Positions 34,248-46,441 of a DNA stretch of 64,000 bases are shown here, piece after piece. The stretch's first letter is position 1. Every line of letters begins with the position of its first letter. The notes under the pieces are model-generated. The model worked only from the letters and a program-made list of their open reading frames with translations, was not told the origin of the DNA and searched no databases. Both the position numbers and the translations under genes were made by a program. Origin of the DNA: Adiantum capillus-veneris (lineage: Eukaryota; Streptophyta; Polypodiopsida; Polypodiales; Pteridaceae); NCBI GenBank assembly GCA_014529385.2, contig CM043965.1, positions 12,452,412-12,516,411 of the forward strand. Reading direction: 5' to 3'.

Positions 34248-34610
34248 TCATTTTTTAGCTATTGGGTAGCCCAACAATTCCATGATCTTTTTGATTTGGT
34301 TTGGGTTTTTTGGACAATTTGGGATCAAATAAACGGCACCACAGTCAAGACAATAAACATTTACTTGAGTGATCCTCTTTTGAGGACATTGTTTGACCAA
34401 GTGGTTGCCACTACTTTTGTGACAATCTGCCTCTGACTGAGGAGCCTCTTCTTGCATTTCCTCTTGGTTGTAAACATGCTTTGACCTAGCTATGCCTCTA
34501 TTCACAATAAACCACAATGTCCTTTTGTCCATCTCATGCCTTCTTTCTTCATGTTGAAATGCAATAGGTGGAGGTTGTACCGACCTCATCACTCCATGTG
34601 CTTCTCTCAT
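34248..34610 (-). pseudogene. zinc-knuckle end of gag, element E
   Basis: The minus strand has two knuckle-like repeats: CHKSSGNHLVKQC, in which the second Cys is Ser, and YCLDCGAVYLIPNC, in which His is replaced. The C-family counterparts at about 58930-59055 are intact (CHKCGADDHWKNEC and CIQCCKMGGHFSEDC). The nucleocapsid would package RNA; here both knuckles are damaged. The frame is open for 120 codons. Confidence 0.7.
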
Positions 34611-34689
34611 CTTCTGTCACTTCAAAGGGTAGTACCTACTTTTGTTGTTATAATACATTGTAGTTGGTATCTAGAAGGGCACATGAGCA

Positions 34690-37600
34690 TTTTGGATACC
34701 CTATGACCTTAGGGCCATAGGGTGAAAATCATTTGGCTCTCTATGGAAACATCTTATAGCATATCACATGACACCCTATGGACTCCAAGCCATAGGTTGG
34801 TTATTCTAGTTCACCTAAAGACTGTTTTAGAGTCTCAAAAAGATGTTCCTTTGGCCTAACCTCGGAGGGTTCACTATGTGTAAAACTACCATATCACGTG
34901 CGTTCAAGACATGTTTGTAAAACCCCTTATCTGTGAATTTTGTTAAGAATATAATGTACCCTTTTCTTTTAAAATCTATAAGTTCTTTTCAAATTTGAAA
35001 AAATAATGCCCTTCTGTACATATATTTCTGTATTTTCAAGAACTTTAAATACCCTTCTATTGAACTCATGTGATAGGTTACATTTTTATTAGGTGACCTA
35101 TTCGGGGGCCTAACTATCTTGCTAAAGATATTAGGGTCATAGTGTGTTGATTCTAGACCAAACTTATGGAAGGAGATAGTATAACTTCTTACCTTAATTT
35201 CATAGGGGTCATATACAATATGGACATAGATTCCCTAGCTTTTGAATAAGGTTTTCATATTCTTGTGAGAAAAAATGACCTAAAAAAGCCATAAAAGATT
35301 TTTTTCTACAAAATTACAAAATGAGAGTGTGAATAGTTAATTTATAATCATCTTAACTCATATTTTAGGCTGAGTGTAAATTAGTTTATTATAAATTGAT
35401 GGTGTACGCATTTCAAATGATTATCTTTGTATTACAAATAGCTAGATTAAATGTATATTCAACGTTCGTTAGATATGTCAAATACTTGCCTAGACAATGA
35501 ACATCAAGTATCAAAGCGCACATGGCTTAAAAAACATTTTTTTGTTGGTTTATGTGAAGATAGAATTCTTCAATTGCAACAGGGTTTTATTCAAAGATAG
35601 AAAGTGTGAGTATCTTGGATAGAACTATGGTTTTATTTTTCTTTTGGATGATGTATATAATTAAAATGGATATCTTGAATTTCTTTTAATAAAGGGAAGC
35701 TAGGCCTAGTATAGTTTTTTTAGCTTGTCTTACAGCAATTAGAACATGTATTAAGGTTTATTGCAAAGAAATGGTTGCATAATGTACATGAGAATTTTTA
35801 ATTTTGCACACTATATTGTATATTTAGTGGCTACATTCAAGACAAGCAAATGCATTCAAGTGCAAAGATTAAACCTATTCATGATCTTTCTAAATGTGTT
35901 TGCACTTATAAAAAGGTTCCTTTTTAATTTTGTGATCTTGATTAGTTTCTTGAGGATAATTTTCTAGCATATTAAAGATGTGTTACCCTTTCAATTCTTT
36001 TCAAACTTCTAGCATCCAATACTTTTGAGGATTTTGTCGGCGGACAACCAAATTTACATAAGTGGTTATTAAGAACATTGAGAAAAGTAAATGTGTTATA
36101 AAATTTAATAATTTACAAAAGAATTATGTGACTTTAAATTCAAGAAAAACATGAAATAAAAGACTTGGAAATCTATCTATTGTTTAAAATGAGCACCTAC
36201 AAAGCTATTGTTGGTTCTCTTTTGAATGCTCCCCTTTTCACTTTAAAAACTATTGTTAGTATTATTTATAGCATTCCCTTTCCATAAGTACATAGGTTAT
36301 TGTTCAATTCCAAATTCCTTTCATAGTATACACCTGCAAAGGACTCTATGGACTTGAAGCCATAAGGGTAGCATAGTTTAGCTTTTTATGTAGTTTTCAA
36401 GATATGTATTCATAGTATCACATATTTTTAGCTTATTTGGGTGTCTTGTGTGATGGTCCAAGTGACATTTAAGAAGCAAAGAGAAATAGGATCTATGTAA
36501 CACAACAGGCTATTATGTTCAAAGCATACCATGTTATGGATAAAACCATACAATGGGTACCCTACTGCCCTTGGCCATAGAATCCCAATACAGATTTTCT
36601 ACAACTATAGTTCAATCACCAATGTCCTTGGGGCCATTGAGTACTCTCTTCTTGTAGTGCATTAGGATGTTAAAGGGAACCTTTGTCACCCTATGGCCAT
36701 AAGTCCATAGGGTTGTCTAACTATGATCTATGTTTTTATGAACCCTTATGGCCCTTGGTCCTTAGGGTCTTAATACACCAATACATAAAGATAAGGCTAC
36801 AATACCTTAGGCTCAAAACAAAGCATGTTATGGTCATAAAAAGCATATAGAGGGTACCTTCTATGGTTCCACAACCAAAGAGTGTCAACATGGATGCTCT
36901 AGAGGACTCTTAGTCCACCAATATTCTTGCGGCCATTGGATACTTTTCATATATATTATATTATTCTCTTAATGAGCACCTTGGCTACCCTATGGTCTTA
37001 GGGAAATAAGGTTCCAAAAAACATAGAAGGCACCCTTTGTCCTTAGGGTCTAAATAATCCTAAGTAAATAGGCAAAGGAGTTGTTTCACTAAATTATATT
37101 ATATGGTCCAAAGGCTATAGATTAGTTCTTTTTATGTTTAAAGTACTCCATAAATGCTACATAGCCTTAGTGCCATATAGTGGTACGTACAAAAAACACC
37201 CTATGGGTCTAAGGCCGTAGGGTGCTACATTCAAAAATACCTACAATGTTGAGGTTATAGAGTTCTCACTTTTTTATACATGCAAAAGCTACCCTTCAAT
37301 CTTGAGGTTTTATAGTACTCCATATATGTCCTATGGCCTTAGGACCATAGGGTGACACATTCAAAAAGTACCCTACTACAATCCAAAGAATATAGAGTTC
37401 TCTCTGTATTATATATACAAAAAACCCTATCCCTATGGTCCTTAAGACAAAGATAGACATGTATTAGTCTCTTATAGGTTCTTAAAGATACCAACATAGA
37501 GCCATATGATGAAATATGGCTTTATAAAGAAACTTAAAATCAACAATCTCTGCTCTAGGAAACCCTATGGCCCTTGGGCCATATGGTGCAAATATAGAGA

Positions 37601-39100
37601 TGCATCCTACAGGCCTAATTCTATAAGTTTTCTCCATTTTATACCTATAAAAAATACTATCCATATAGCCTTAAGACCATGAAAAGGTGTATTCTAAGCT
37701 CTTGCAAAGTCTTCAAGACACGTGTAAAGAGTACCTATGTGTTTTTGTTTGAGAAACCTATGATCAATGTCATGTGTCCCAAAAAACATAGGGTGTTAAT
37801 GAAAAACATCTCCAAGAGCATTTAGGCCATTTAAGGACATACATATGAGCACCATGGCAGCCCTATGGTCCTAGGGTCATAAGATCTCTCAGTCTATGGT
37901 GCTTGAGCTTATACATTGGCACCCTTTAGCCCTAGGGATGTATCCAGATCTCTCTTTTGATCAGAGGGAAACCTAAGTCTCTGGAGCCCTACAGCTCTTG
38001 GTACATAGGATATATCATTACAATGGACTACAATCTATGGTCCTTAATCTTATGCATTGATACCCTATGACCGTAGGGCCATATGATCTCTCATTAGAAT
38101 AGAGGGAAATGTATGGCCCTAGGACTAGAGAGGGGCCTAGGTGTCAATTTAAAAGCTCTCAAAAAGCATTTACGTCACTCTAGGGAACCTACATGGTAAG
38201 TCTAGTAAGCCTATGGTCCTAGGACCACATGATCTCTCATTAGATTAGAGGGAAACTTATGGCCCTTGAGCTTGTATTGGTACCCTAATGCCGTAGTGCC
38301 ATTTGATTCGTCATTAGAATAGAGGAAAACCTAGGGCCATATAATATCTCATTACAATAGAGGGTAACATATGGCCATTGAGCTTATACATTGGCATCCT
38401 ATGGCCCTAGGGGCATATGATCTCTCATTACAATGGAGGTCAATCTATGGACTTAGGGCTACAGGGTGACCTAGGTGACAATTTAAAAGGTATAAAAGAT
38501 CATCTAGGCCATTCAAGGGTACCTACATGGGCACCATGGAATCCCTATGGACCTAGGGCCATAGGATCTCTCATCAAAATAAAGGTAGACTAATGGCCCT
38601 TGAGATTATATATTTTCACCCTATGGCCCTAGGGGTAGAGGGTGGCTTAAGTGTCAATGTAATATCTCTCAAATATCAATTAGGCCATTGAAGGGAACCT
38701 TCATGGGAAACATGACAGACCTATGTCCCTAGGGCCATAGGATCTCTTATTGGAAGAGAGGGAAATATTTGGCCCTTGAGAGCTAAAGTTTTTTATGTTC
38801 TCACTAGGGCAATCTTTGCTCTCACTATCCTAGAAAATATAGTTAGAGCCCTTATGGCCCTAGGAACATAGAGTGCCAATATAGAGGTGCAAAAACATAA
38901 GCTTGCAGTCCTTCAGGTTCAAAACAAAGCACATTATGGTCATATGATCATACAGAAAACACCCTATAATTCTACATCTAAATTTTTCCAATGGGTCTAA
39001 TGGATTTAAAGTACCCTACGGTCCCAAGACTATATATTTTTTCTATTTTTAATTACCTACAAAAGAAAACTCCTTATGGACCTAAGACCATAGAAGACAT
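34690..39100. repeat. palindrome-rich diverged repeat block
   Basis: Dozens of variants of a self-complementary sequence with core TATGGCCCTAGGGCCATA occur over 4.4 kb. Clear examples lie at 34699-34722, 37330-37351, 38398-38419, 38544-38565 and 38720-38741. In the right half a second motif, GATCTCTCATTAGAATAGAG, follows the palindrome repeatedly (near 38085, 38221, 38345, 38419, 38566 and 38742), with TGGCCCTTGAGCTTATACAT after it. Spacing is irregular. No open frame of note. It may be a decayed satellite or the repeat-rich non-coding part of an element. Confidence 0.75.
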
Positions 39101-39605
39101 TGTTAGCAGCAAGCTAACTCGAATATCGTTTTTTGGAGCTCTCATTGTAAAAACACATATTATTTTGATAAAAATATCGGCGGGGTATTGGAGCATCATT
39201 GCTAAGCATTTAGATGCATTCTTGATAAAAAAACGACTACGTCAAAAATCCACTACTGTTAATAATTGCAATTTTTACACTTGACCTAAAGTGGGATTTG
39301 AGACCATAAGCATGTCTGCTTAGGTCTTATGAACATGTCCTAGAAGTTTCGTTATGTTTGGATGTCATTTGATGCAGTAACGGATGTGAATTGTTTGCCG
39401 ATGAGCGATTGGCTTTTGGTGATTTCACTCACTTGACTGTAGCTTGAATTAGATGCAAGTTGTTTGTTATTTTGCGAGAGATTGAGAACCTCTTGTAGAC
39501 TCTATGCACTAGTTGAGTCAGCTTTGTACCATGGATTAACAATTTAATCATGGTTCTCGCTAAATCTGCATTAAGATAGGAGTGAGGTTAGACACCCATC
39601 CCACA
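39101..39605 (+). repeat. 5' LTR of C1, internally deleted
   Basis: Starts TGTTAGCAGCAAGCTAACT and ends ATCCCACA, matching both ends of the C3 LTR (60388-61306). Relative to that 919-bp copy about 410 bases are missing after ATTATTTTGATAAA, including the TATA-like region. Confidence 0.85.
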
Positions 39606-39607
39606 TT

Positions 39608-39625
39608 TCACACTGCTGCCGGGGA
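39608..39625 (+). other. primer-binding site of C1 (mutated)
   Basis: TCACACTGCTGCCGGGGA two bases after the LTR. C2 has TGGCGCCGTTGCGGGGA at 54799 and C3 TGGCACCGTTGCCCGGGA at 61309. The implied TGGCGCCGTTGCCGGGGA resembles the complement of plant tRNA-Asp as I remember it. Confidence 0.75.
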
Positions 39626-41558
39626 TCGAAGAGACCTAAACTAGGGAAAAACACGAGCGTCTTGTGAAGTCATCCTTTAACTTCCTCTAGGATCTCCTAG
39701 AGTAGAAACTTTCTTTTTAGAAACCGTATAGCTCGGAAGTAATCGTGCTTGCTAAGTGCCTTTAGGATTGTAGGATTGTAGAACTAGATTAGATTTTGAG
39801 AATGATTGATAGACGAAACAAGTCTTAAGATCAATGCTCAAAAAACCATAAAAAACAAGAAAACGAGTGTTTATGGACACTTTCCACAATCCCATTGCAT
39901 GAGAACCTACGAGTAGGGTAAGCAGGATCCGAGGTGGATTTCAGAACTTTGCTCTCTCCAAAAGAATCATTGTGAGTTGTCATTTGAAGTTGCAAAATTT
40001 CAAGTCTAGGGCTAGAAATAGTACAAAAATACTCCAAACCAATTAATCCAATTGGAGAGCATGCTTAAAAGTTGTATGACCAGTGGGTAAGCTCAAGGAC
40101 ACACTGAGTTAAAATTTTCAAGAGTTTACAAAAACTCGGATTTTTTACTTTTTCTTGACATTTTAGGCCAAATTAAGTTTTGACTTGATTCATAGGCTTA
40201 AAGTAGCTCATGAAAAGACTGTCCATTAAATAAGTGCAAGAAATGTTCATTTTAGGCCTGAAGTAAATAATCATGATTATATATGTTCAGCTCAAAACTG
40301 ACCAAGCTTGATACCAGTGACTCATTGCATGTGTACAAACAACTTTTGTAAAGGGCCATAGAATTTGGATGACTAAACTGGCAAAAAATTGGGTAAAAAC
40401 TAAAGTTTGTAGTGCCTTTAGGGAACTTCAGTGTAAATTTGGAAAAAAATTATCCAAACTCAATGAAATTTGATTCATAGGTTTATATTGATGTGATAGA
40501 CATGTATACATGCTCAGGTGACCAAAAAGATGCAAAAAGTTGACAAAAGTAAATAATCGTAATTATTTACATATGCCCCATTTTTTAACTTTTTTTACCA
40601 GGTTAGCATACCACTAGTTTTACCATGTTGTAATAAGCCTACAAACCAAATTTGATAAGATTTGGATCATTGGTTGAAAATTGTGACCAAAATTGCAAAG
40701 TCAGTCTGAGGACACAAAACTAATGACCGTTTGAACAAAAATTGTCCAAACTTGATGAAACTTGGCTAGAGACCTTAAGTTGAGGTGCTTAACAGATGTG
40801 TGTGAAGATAGGGACAAAAACTTGCAAAAAAATTAGCTAGAGTAAATAATCACGATTATTTACATCTGCTTAAAAAATTGACAATCTTGCACATTTGAGA
40901 AGACCACAAGGTCGAGCATATCAAGTAGACCACACATAAATTTTGGTGAAGTTTGGATCACAGAAGTGAGACTTAAGCCAGATTCTTGAAATCAGAGTCT
41001 GTGGACACGAAACAGTTGCTAAACTTGAAAAGATTTTGTCCAAACTTAGTGAAACTTGTCCAAGGACCTTAACAGGCTGTAAACTTGGCAAACCAAGCCA
41101 AAAAGTGCAAAAAACTGAGAAATGTCAATAATCACGATTATTTACTACAGCTACATAGAGACACTAATTTTGACTTTTGAACTTGTACAGTAATAGGCTA
41201 GCATAATATAAGGCCACAAGGTAATTTTGGATTCAATCGGATCCAAATTGATACATGCTCACTCAGTCTCCAGGTTGCAAATTAATCCTTTGAATTTTTG
41301 CCAAAGTCAAATCTAAAAGTCTCAATTGTTGACTTCCATAGCTCGAATTGAAGTGATACACATAGACCAATCATAGTAGTTAGCAAAAATTACACAGTCT
41401 TTGTGAATGAATAGTTAACTTGATCAAAATTGATACAGGAATCAGGTTGCAGACGAGGAACGAGCAGCTTGACAGAAGTTGCAATCAAGTCAAGTGGAAA
41501 AATTTGACAACAAGTCAATCCTACGGTAAGTACTCTATCCAGGGCTTCACAAGTCTTT
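39626..41558 (+). repeat. C1 leader with four approximately 290-bp repeats, each with a dyad
   Basis: Dyad-symmetric 22-mers with core AAATAATCRYGATTATTT lie at 40263-40284, 40549-40570, 40842-40863 and 41124-41145, spaced 286, 293 and 282 bp. The sequence between them is a diverged repeat (recurring phrases such as GTCCAAACTTGATGAAACTT and GACCTTAAGTTGAG). A weaker, isolated dyad is near 39255. No protein is encoded. Confidence 0.85.
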
Positions 41559-43920
41559 ATGAACCTTAGATCTGGTCGTGTACTAGGAAATCAAGGCATA
41601 TTTGGAGAAACCTCTAGTAGAGAATCCACTAAAGAGAGTGTGAATCAAGGTATTCCCTCGCACACTATTATTGAAGAAGTCTTAGATACTTTTTCGGATT
41701 CAACATCTGAAATGTCGTCCTACTCGACTCACTCAAAAACCGGAACACCAGTGAGCTACAAGCATATACTCTCTTTTTATAAGACTAATCGCCATGGAGA
41801 TCAGGTTTACCTGGATCCTAACGAAGAGTATGCTATTCGCAATTATGACCATGGTATTGAGTTCGAAGAAGAGATCAGGGCAAACAACAAGGAAAATTGT
41901 ACATGGATAGAAATGGAACTCAGTATTTACAAGTCAAAAAGCCTGATGTGAAAGAAAAATGGGGGTTATAAGTAAACACCATAATTCCAAATAGGGCCGC
42001 AAAAGAAGGACCACCAACTTTGGAATTTAAGAGATACGATCAAGTTGATTTGAAGCCTTTGAAATGGCTTAGTACAAATAATCCTAGGGTTGGAGTCTAT
42101 TGTTGGGAGGATAGAAACGTAAAAGATCTTATGTGGACTTTGCATGCCAAATGAGGACAACTAACACCCATGAAGATCATCTATATCTTCAAGATCAAAG
42201 ATAAGGGATCAGCAAATCTACCAACCTACCTGTTTAGGGATTGCTATAGCAATAACTTGGTTAGGATGACTTCTGAGGAGGTAGCACAAACCAAATATCA
42301 AGGGTATTCTATAAGGAGGATTGGATATTGGGCGAAGGATCAACAACTATTCCAAGAGATGAACATCGTGAGAGATCTTTTGAGAGTAATGTTAAGAAAC
42401 CAAAAACCACCTCATCATGAAGAAAACCGGGTGACACTAAAGCCATACAGGGCTACATGAGTCACTATTCCCAACATTCTGGTATGAAGGACTCGGAACG
42501 GGACCAACTGCCATGAGACCGAGAGTTGAACCAAATAGACGTGTCAAATAAGGTGATTTTTAATAATGGGTCAGAAAATGCAGTGGATCGGGGAATCTAG
42601 ATGACCACTTAGCAAGATTTAAGCAAGTGCTAAGAGGAGAACGCATATTTGATTTCCATACTCAATTCGAGGGGTTTGGAATGACATTAGAAGGAAAATC
42701 GTTGACATGGTTCGAAAACATTCCACCAAGGTCAATCATGGACTTCAACACATTACCTCAAGGATTTGTAGCTGCTTGTTCCAAAACGGGGATCAAACAC
42801 AATACGGTAGCTCAAATCTACAGCTTTAAATAGAAACAAGGTGAGGCTGTTAGGGATTGTGCAACTTGAATGAAACAATACATTGCCAGATGCCCAGAGC
42901 TAGAGATATCGACAGAAGAATGACCAGTATCATTGTTTTTGGAGGGATTGCTAAATGAATAACTTTGTGCTATACTGTATAGCAAGAAGTATACAACCCT
43001 AGAAGAGTGTGTATGCGATGCTATTGACTTAGGAGAAAATTGTGATATTTTCAACGAAGAAGATGCCCATAAGGATAACCAAAGTGAGAAAATAGCATCC
43101 ACTAAACCAGCACAAGTGGGAACAGCTGTTGCAGCACCACTTTCATCCATAGAAGACATGCTCAAAAGGATGAATGACATGATGAATAACATGCACAAAA
43201 GGACCTGTGAGATGACCAGGACAAGGGATACCTCAACAAGGACAACCAATTAGACCACAAAAATGGTGTGCAATCGAGGTTAAATGGACCAACCATGAGA
43301 CCAGTGAGTGCTATTACCGACCAAAGTATGATGGGAATGTTTAGTACGTGCCTTTGAGGCCACAAGGACAACCCATGTACAGATACCAGCCTAGCATTGC
43401 CCCAACTCAAAGACCACCGATGGGTATGGAAAGACCTCAACCCGTGTTGGGTCAACAACCTCCATATTTGGAACATAATGCAGTGCCTATAAAGTACATG
43501 CATCCATAGGGAGTCATAGATGAACAAGCACTAGTGCCTCGTACACCCTATGCTGAGCCTAGTCCATCTATAGTAATGGTAGAAGGAGATTTGTATAATT
43601 CACATCCACCAATGGAAGAACCTATGAATTATGCTCCATAAGAGCTTGCACCAATGTATTATGCAGCTAATCAAGGTGTCAAACCTCCTTTGGTGAGACC
43701 CATGATTAAGCCAAGAACTAGAAACTATCATAATTGTGGTGTAGATGATCATTGGAAAAATGAATGTCCAGAACCTAACAAAAACCTCAAGCTAGTTGAA
43801 GCTTATTGCATACAATGTTGTAAAAAGTGAGGACACTTCCCAAAAGATTGTCCTAAAAATCCTTTAAACAAGGGCAAAACAATAGTGAACGTAGTCCAAG
43901 TGATACCTAGTAGCTCATCT
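41559..43920 (+). pseudogene. gag of C1
   Basis: Starts MNLRSGRVLGNQGIFGETSS, as in C2 and C3. An acidic N-terminal region (YLDPNEEYAIRNYDHGIEFE) is followed by DRNVKDLMWTLHAK, KIIYIFKIKDKGSANLP, then a gag capsid portion (FEGFGMTLEGKSLTWFENIP) and two zinc knuckles near 43726-43860; the first has lost a Cys and the second follows a stop. At least ten stops or frameshifts occur. The long N-terminal region before the capsid domain is unusual; it has no family I recognise but is well conserved between the three copies. Confidence 0.8.
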
Positions 43921-44029
43921 GAGAGTGAACCGATTGTTCCAATCAAGGTAAGCACCAGATCCCACGCTAAGAAAAAGAAACATAACTCCTCTGATGATTC
44001 ATAGAATACAAAAATTTTCTCTCAAAAGA

Positions 44030-44720
44030 CCAAAAGAAGCAAAAGCAAAAGGTATGAGATGAGAAAACAGAAACAACGGACTGAAATCGAGGAGAAAGCA
44101 AAGAAGCTATTCCAGGAAAAGGTGAAAGAAACAGGAAGTGAAATCAAAGAAACAACCGTGAAATCTTGAGGATTGATTTTGGTTGATAAATTTTTTGAGC
44201 CTATTAATGCAGCCTTGGAAGGTTCCAAAACAGGTCTTAAAGCAGGCCAAAACATGGAAAACAAATGGAAAAACTATCCTTCTCCAGATATAGAAGCAGC
44301 TAAGCTTGAAGCTTATCAAAATTTTGTAAGAATCATGCTAGAGATGCTGGAAAATACAAATCCAAGCTCGAAAGTATGACAGAACCTGAGGAGCTTGTGG
44401 AAGGAAATAGTAAAGAAAAATCCAAAGTGGTGATAGAACCCCACATGGAAACAAAAGAGCCAGCTTATAGTGCCGGACAACGAAGATGCCTTAGACGGAA
44501 TTCCATTCGTAGAAGAAGACTCGCCATGACACTTATGGGAAAAAGTTAAAGAGATGAATGATGGGAGCCTAACTTTGAAGTTAGCCCCTAAAGAAAAAGT
44601 TTGGTTATACAACCTACCTCCTGATATGGACATGGATGTACAATCCTTGTATGGGGATTGCGGATCTGAAGCTTCAGAAATGGCTAAACCATTGACCTTA
44701 AAAACATTACCCTCTTACTT
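44030..44720 (+). pseudogene. coiled-coil linker of C1
   Basis: Charged, heptad-rich sequence (KQRTEIEEKAKKLFQEKVKE, LVDKFFEPINAALEGSKTGL) homologous to 59181-59462 of C2 and to 33590-34159 of E. It continues with an acidic stretch containing LPPDMDMDVQSLYGDCGSEA. It lies between gag knuckles and protease. Several stops are present. Confidence 0.7.
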
Positions 44721-44759
44721 GGGAGATAACAAAGATGAATTTATAGTGTGTAAGACCAC

Positions 44760-45145
44760 TCAAGCAACCTTTCCAGTGAAATATAATGACATAGAAACCA
44801 TGGCAATACTGGATATTGGGGCAGGTATAGCCATAGCCACAAAAGCAATATGGGAATCCTAGGGACAACCAGCCATTAGACAAATTCAAATGAAATTGCA
44901 ATTGGCTGATGGACATATCGAAAGACCCTTGGGACTGCTTGAAAAAGTGATAGTTAATTCTTGTGGGATTGAATATCAATACACTTTTGCCATAGTAGAT
45001 CTTTGGGAAGAAACTCAATTACAAAATCATATTGGGAAAACCGTTCATGCGACAGGTACAACTCATCCAAGACTGGGAAACAATTATCTGTACTTGAAGC
45101 AAGTGGGATCAATAACAAGGGTTAAATTTAAAAGATCCCGCTTAT
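44760..45145 (+). pseudogene. protease of C1
   Basis: ETMAILDIGAGIAIATKAIW carries the retropepsin active-site segment with DIG in place of D-[ST]-G. It is followed by LADGHIERPLGLLEKVIVNS and YTFAIVDLWEE. The usual ILGRP motif has decayed (LQNHIGKTVHA). One stop lies inside. Confidence 0.78.
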
Positions 45146-45149
45146 AGAG

Positions 45150-45955
45150 ATGTCTTGAAAACTACCATTAGAGACAACTTTCCTCTTCCAATCATTGAGC
45201 ATGTGTTAGAGCGATTCGGAGGTAAAGACGCTTATAGCTTCTTAGATGATTTTTCGAGATACAATCAACTTTTGGTTGACCCATGAGATCAGCACAAAAC
45301 TGCTTTTGCAACAGAATGGGGTATTTTTGCTGTTTGGGTCATGCCTTTTGGGTTAACTAATGCTCGTGCCACGTTTCAAAGATTGATGATCCATGCTTTT
45401 ACACAATATCTAAGGAAATTCTTGGAAGTATATATGGATGATCTATGCGTACATTCATCAATCCGGGCTGATAATTTTGAACACCTCAAAAGGATATTCA
45501 AAAAGTGTAGACTTTATAGGATTTGCTTTAATCCTAAAAAGTGCACATTCATGGGTAGACAAGGAAAAATTATTGGATATATAGTGTCTAAAAATGGCAT
45601 AGCTACTGATATAGATAAAATTCATGTCATTGTTGATGTGCCTAAACCAACAACAGTCAAGGGGGTTCAAGCCTTCATGGGACATTGTGGATATTTCAGG
45701 CGATTCATTTACATGTATGCTATAATTCCAAAACCCATGTATAGCTTGTTTACATACTTTGAATGGACTGATGAGTGCAAAGAATCCTTCATGAAGCTTG
45801 ATCAAGCTCTCACTTCAGCTCCAATATTTAAAGCACCAGATTGGAATAAGATATTCCACATTAATGTAGATGCTTCCAATTTTGCCATTGGGTGTATACT
45901 AGCTCAACCAGGAGACGTAAAAATTGATTTCCTATTTCTTATGCTTTCCGACAGT
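45150..45955 (+). pseudogene. reverse transcriptase of C1
   Basis: Begins with DNFPLPIIEHVLERFGGKDA, so the whole fingers region (normally about 100 residues starting near SEWVSP) is missing right after the protease-linked YRDVLKT segment. Then SFLDDFSRYNQLLVDP-stop, FAVWVMPFGLTNARATFQRL, catalytic EVYMDDLCVHSS and thumb ICFNPKKCTFMGRQGKIIGY. The Asp pair is present. The internal deletion alone would prevent function. Confidence 0.87.
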
Positions 45956-46300
45956 TGAACATGGCAGAAAAGAATTATACCACCACTTAAAGGGAAGGAT
46001 TAGGAATGATCTATGTCCTAAAAAATTATAGACATTACCTATTAGAAAACAAATTTGTGTTCTTTGTGGACCACTAAGCCTTACTGTACTTGGTCAACAA
46101 GCCATGCAGCACAAGAAGAATAGTGAGATGGTTCATCATTCTTCTAGAATTTGACTTCACTGTAGTAGTAAAAAAGGGCACCACTCATTAAAGAGCAGAT
46201 CATTTATCTAGGATTATTTCAGGGGAACCACCTAAAGAAGTAGACGATGACCTACCAGATGCATATCTGTTCTCCGTGGATATGATACCTCGATGATTTG
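45840..46300 (+). pseudogene. RNase H of C1
   Basis: KIFHINVDASNFAIGCILAQ carries the first Asp. Shifted frames then give NMAEKNYTTT-stop-REGLGMIY (Glu) and FVFFVDH, followed by RRIVRWFIILLEFDFTVVVK and RADHLSR. A single RNase H is seen in C1, unlike element B. At least three stops. Confidence 0.8.
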
Positions 46301-46441
46301 AAAATATGGTATCATTGATGACTATAGCTCAAGTGGATCCGCAAATACCACTTCCTATTACAATCGGATTAATTGAGCAATCGGCAATGTATCAATTACT
46401 AGCTAGCTGGGAGACTATACAAAAGAAATCGAGAAGGAATC

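Larger units (their letters stand above)
31300..34690 (-). mobile_element. element E: internally deleted Ty3-like element related to C1-C3
   Basis: Minus strand order is zinc knuckles, coiled-coil linker, protease, linker, W-[IV]-P-K repeats. The first three are each homologous by eye to the C family (for example SVLVEKVNEPLD against SILVDKIFEPIN). Just after protease the DHSYRDVTRTP segment matches the point in C1 where RT should follow, but here the sequence goes straight to the linker, so RT, RNase H and integrase are missing. Gag upstream of the knuckles is also missing; palindrome-rich DNA starts there. No LTR was recognised. Confidence 0.75.

Noticed and set aside
34690-39100. Possible CRISPR-like array
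   Set aside because: Repeats are diverged, irregularly spaced and palindromic, and the surrounding DNA is plant retroelement sequence.
41524-41540. Splice-donor-like CGGTAAGTACT just upstream of the C1 gag start
   Set aside because: The site is not kept in C2 (CGGTAACCACT) or C3 (CGATAAGTACT), so a spliced leader is not supported.
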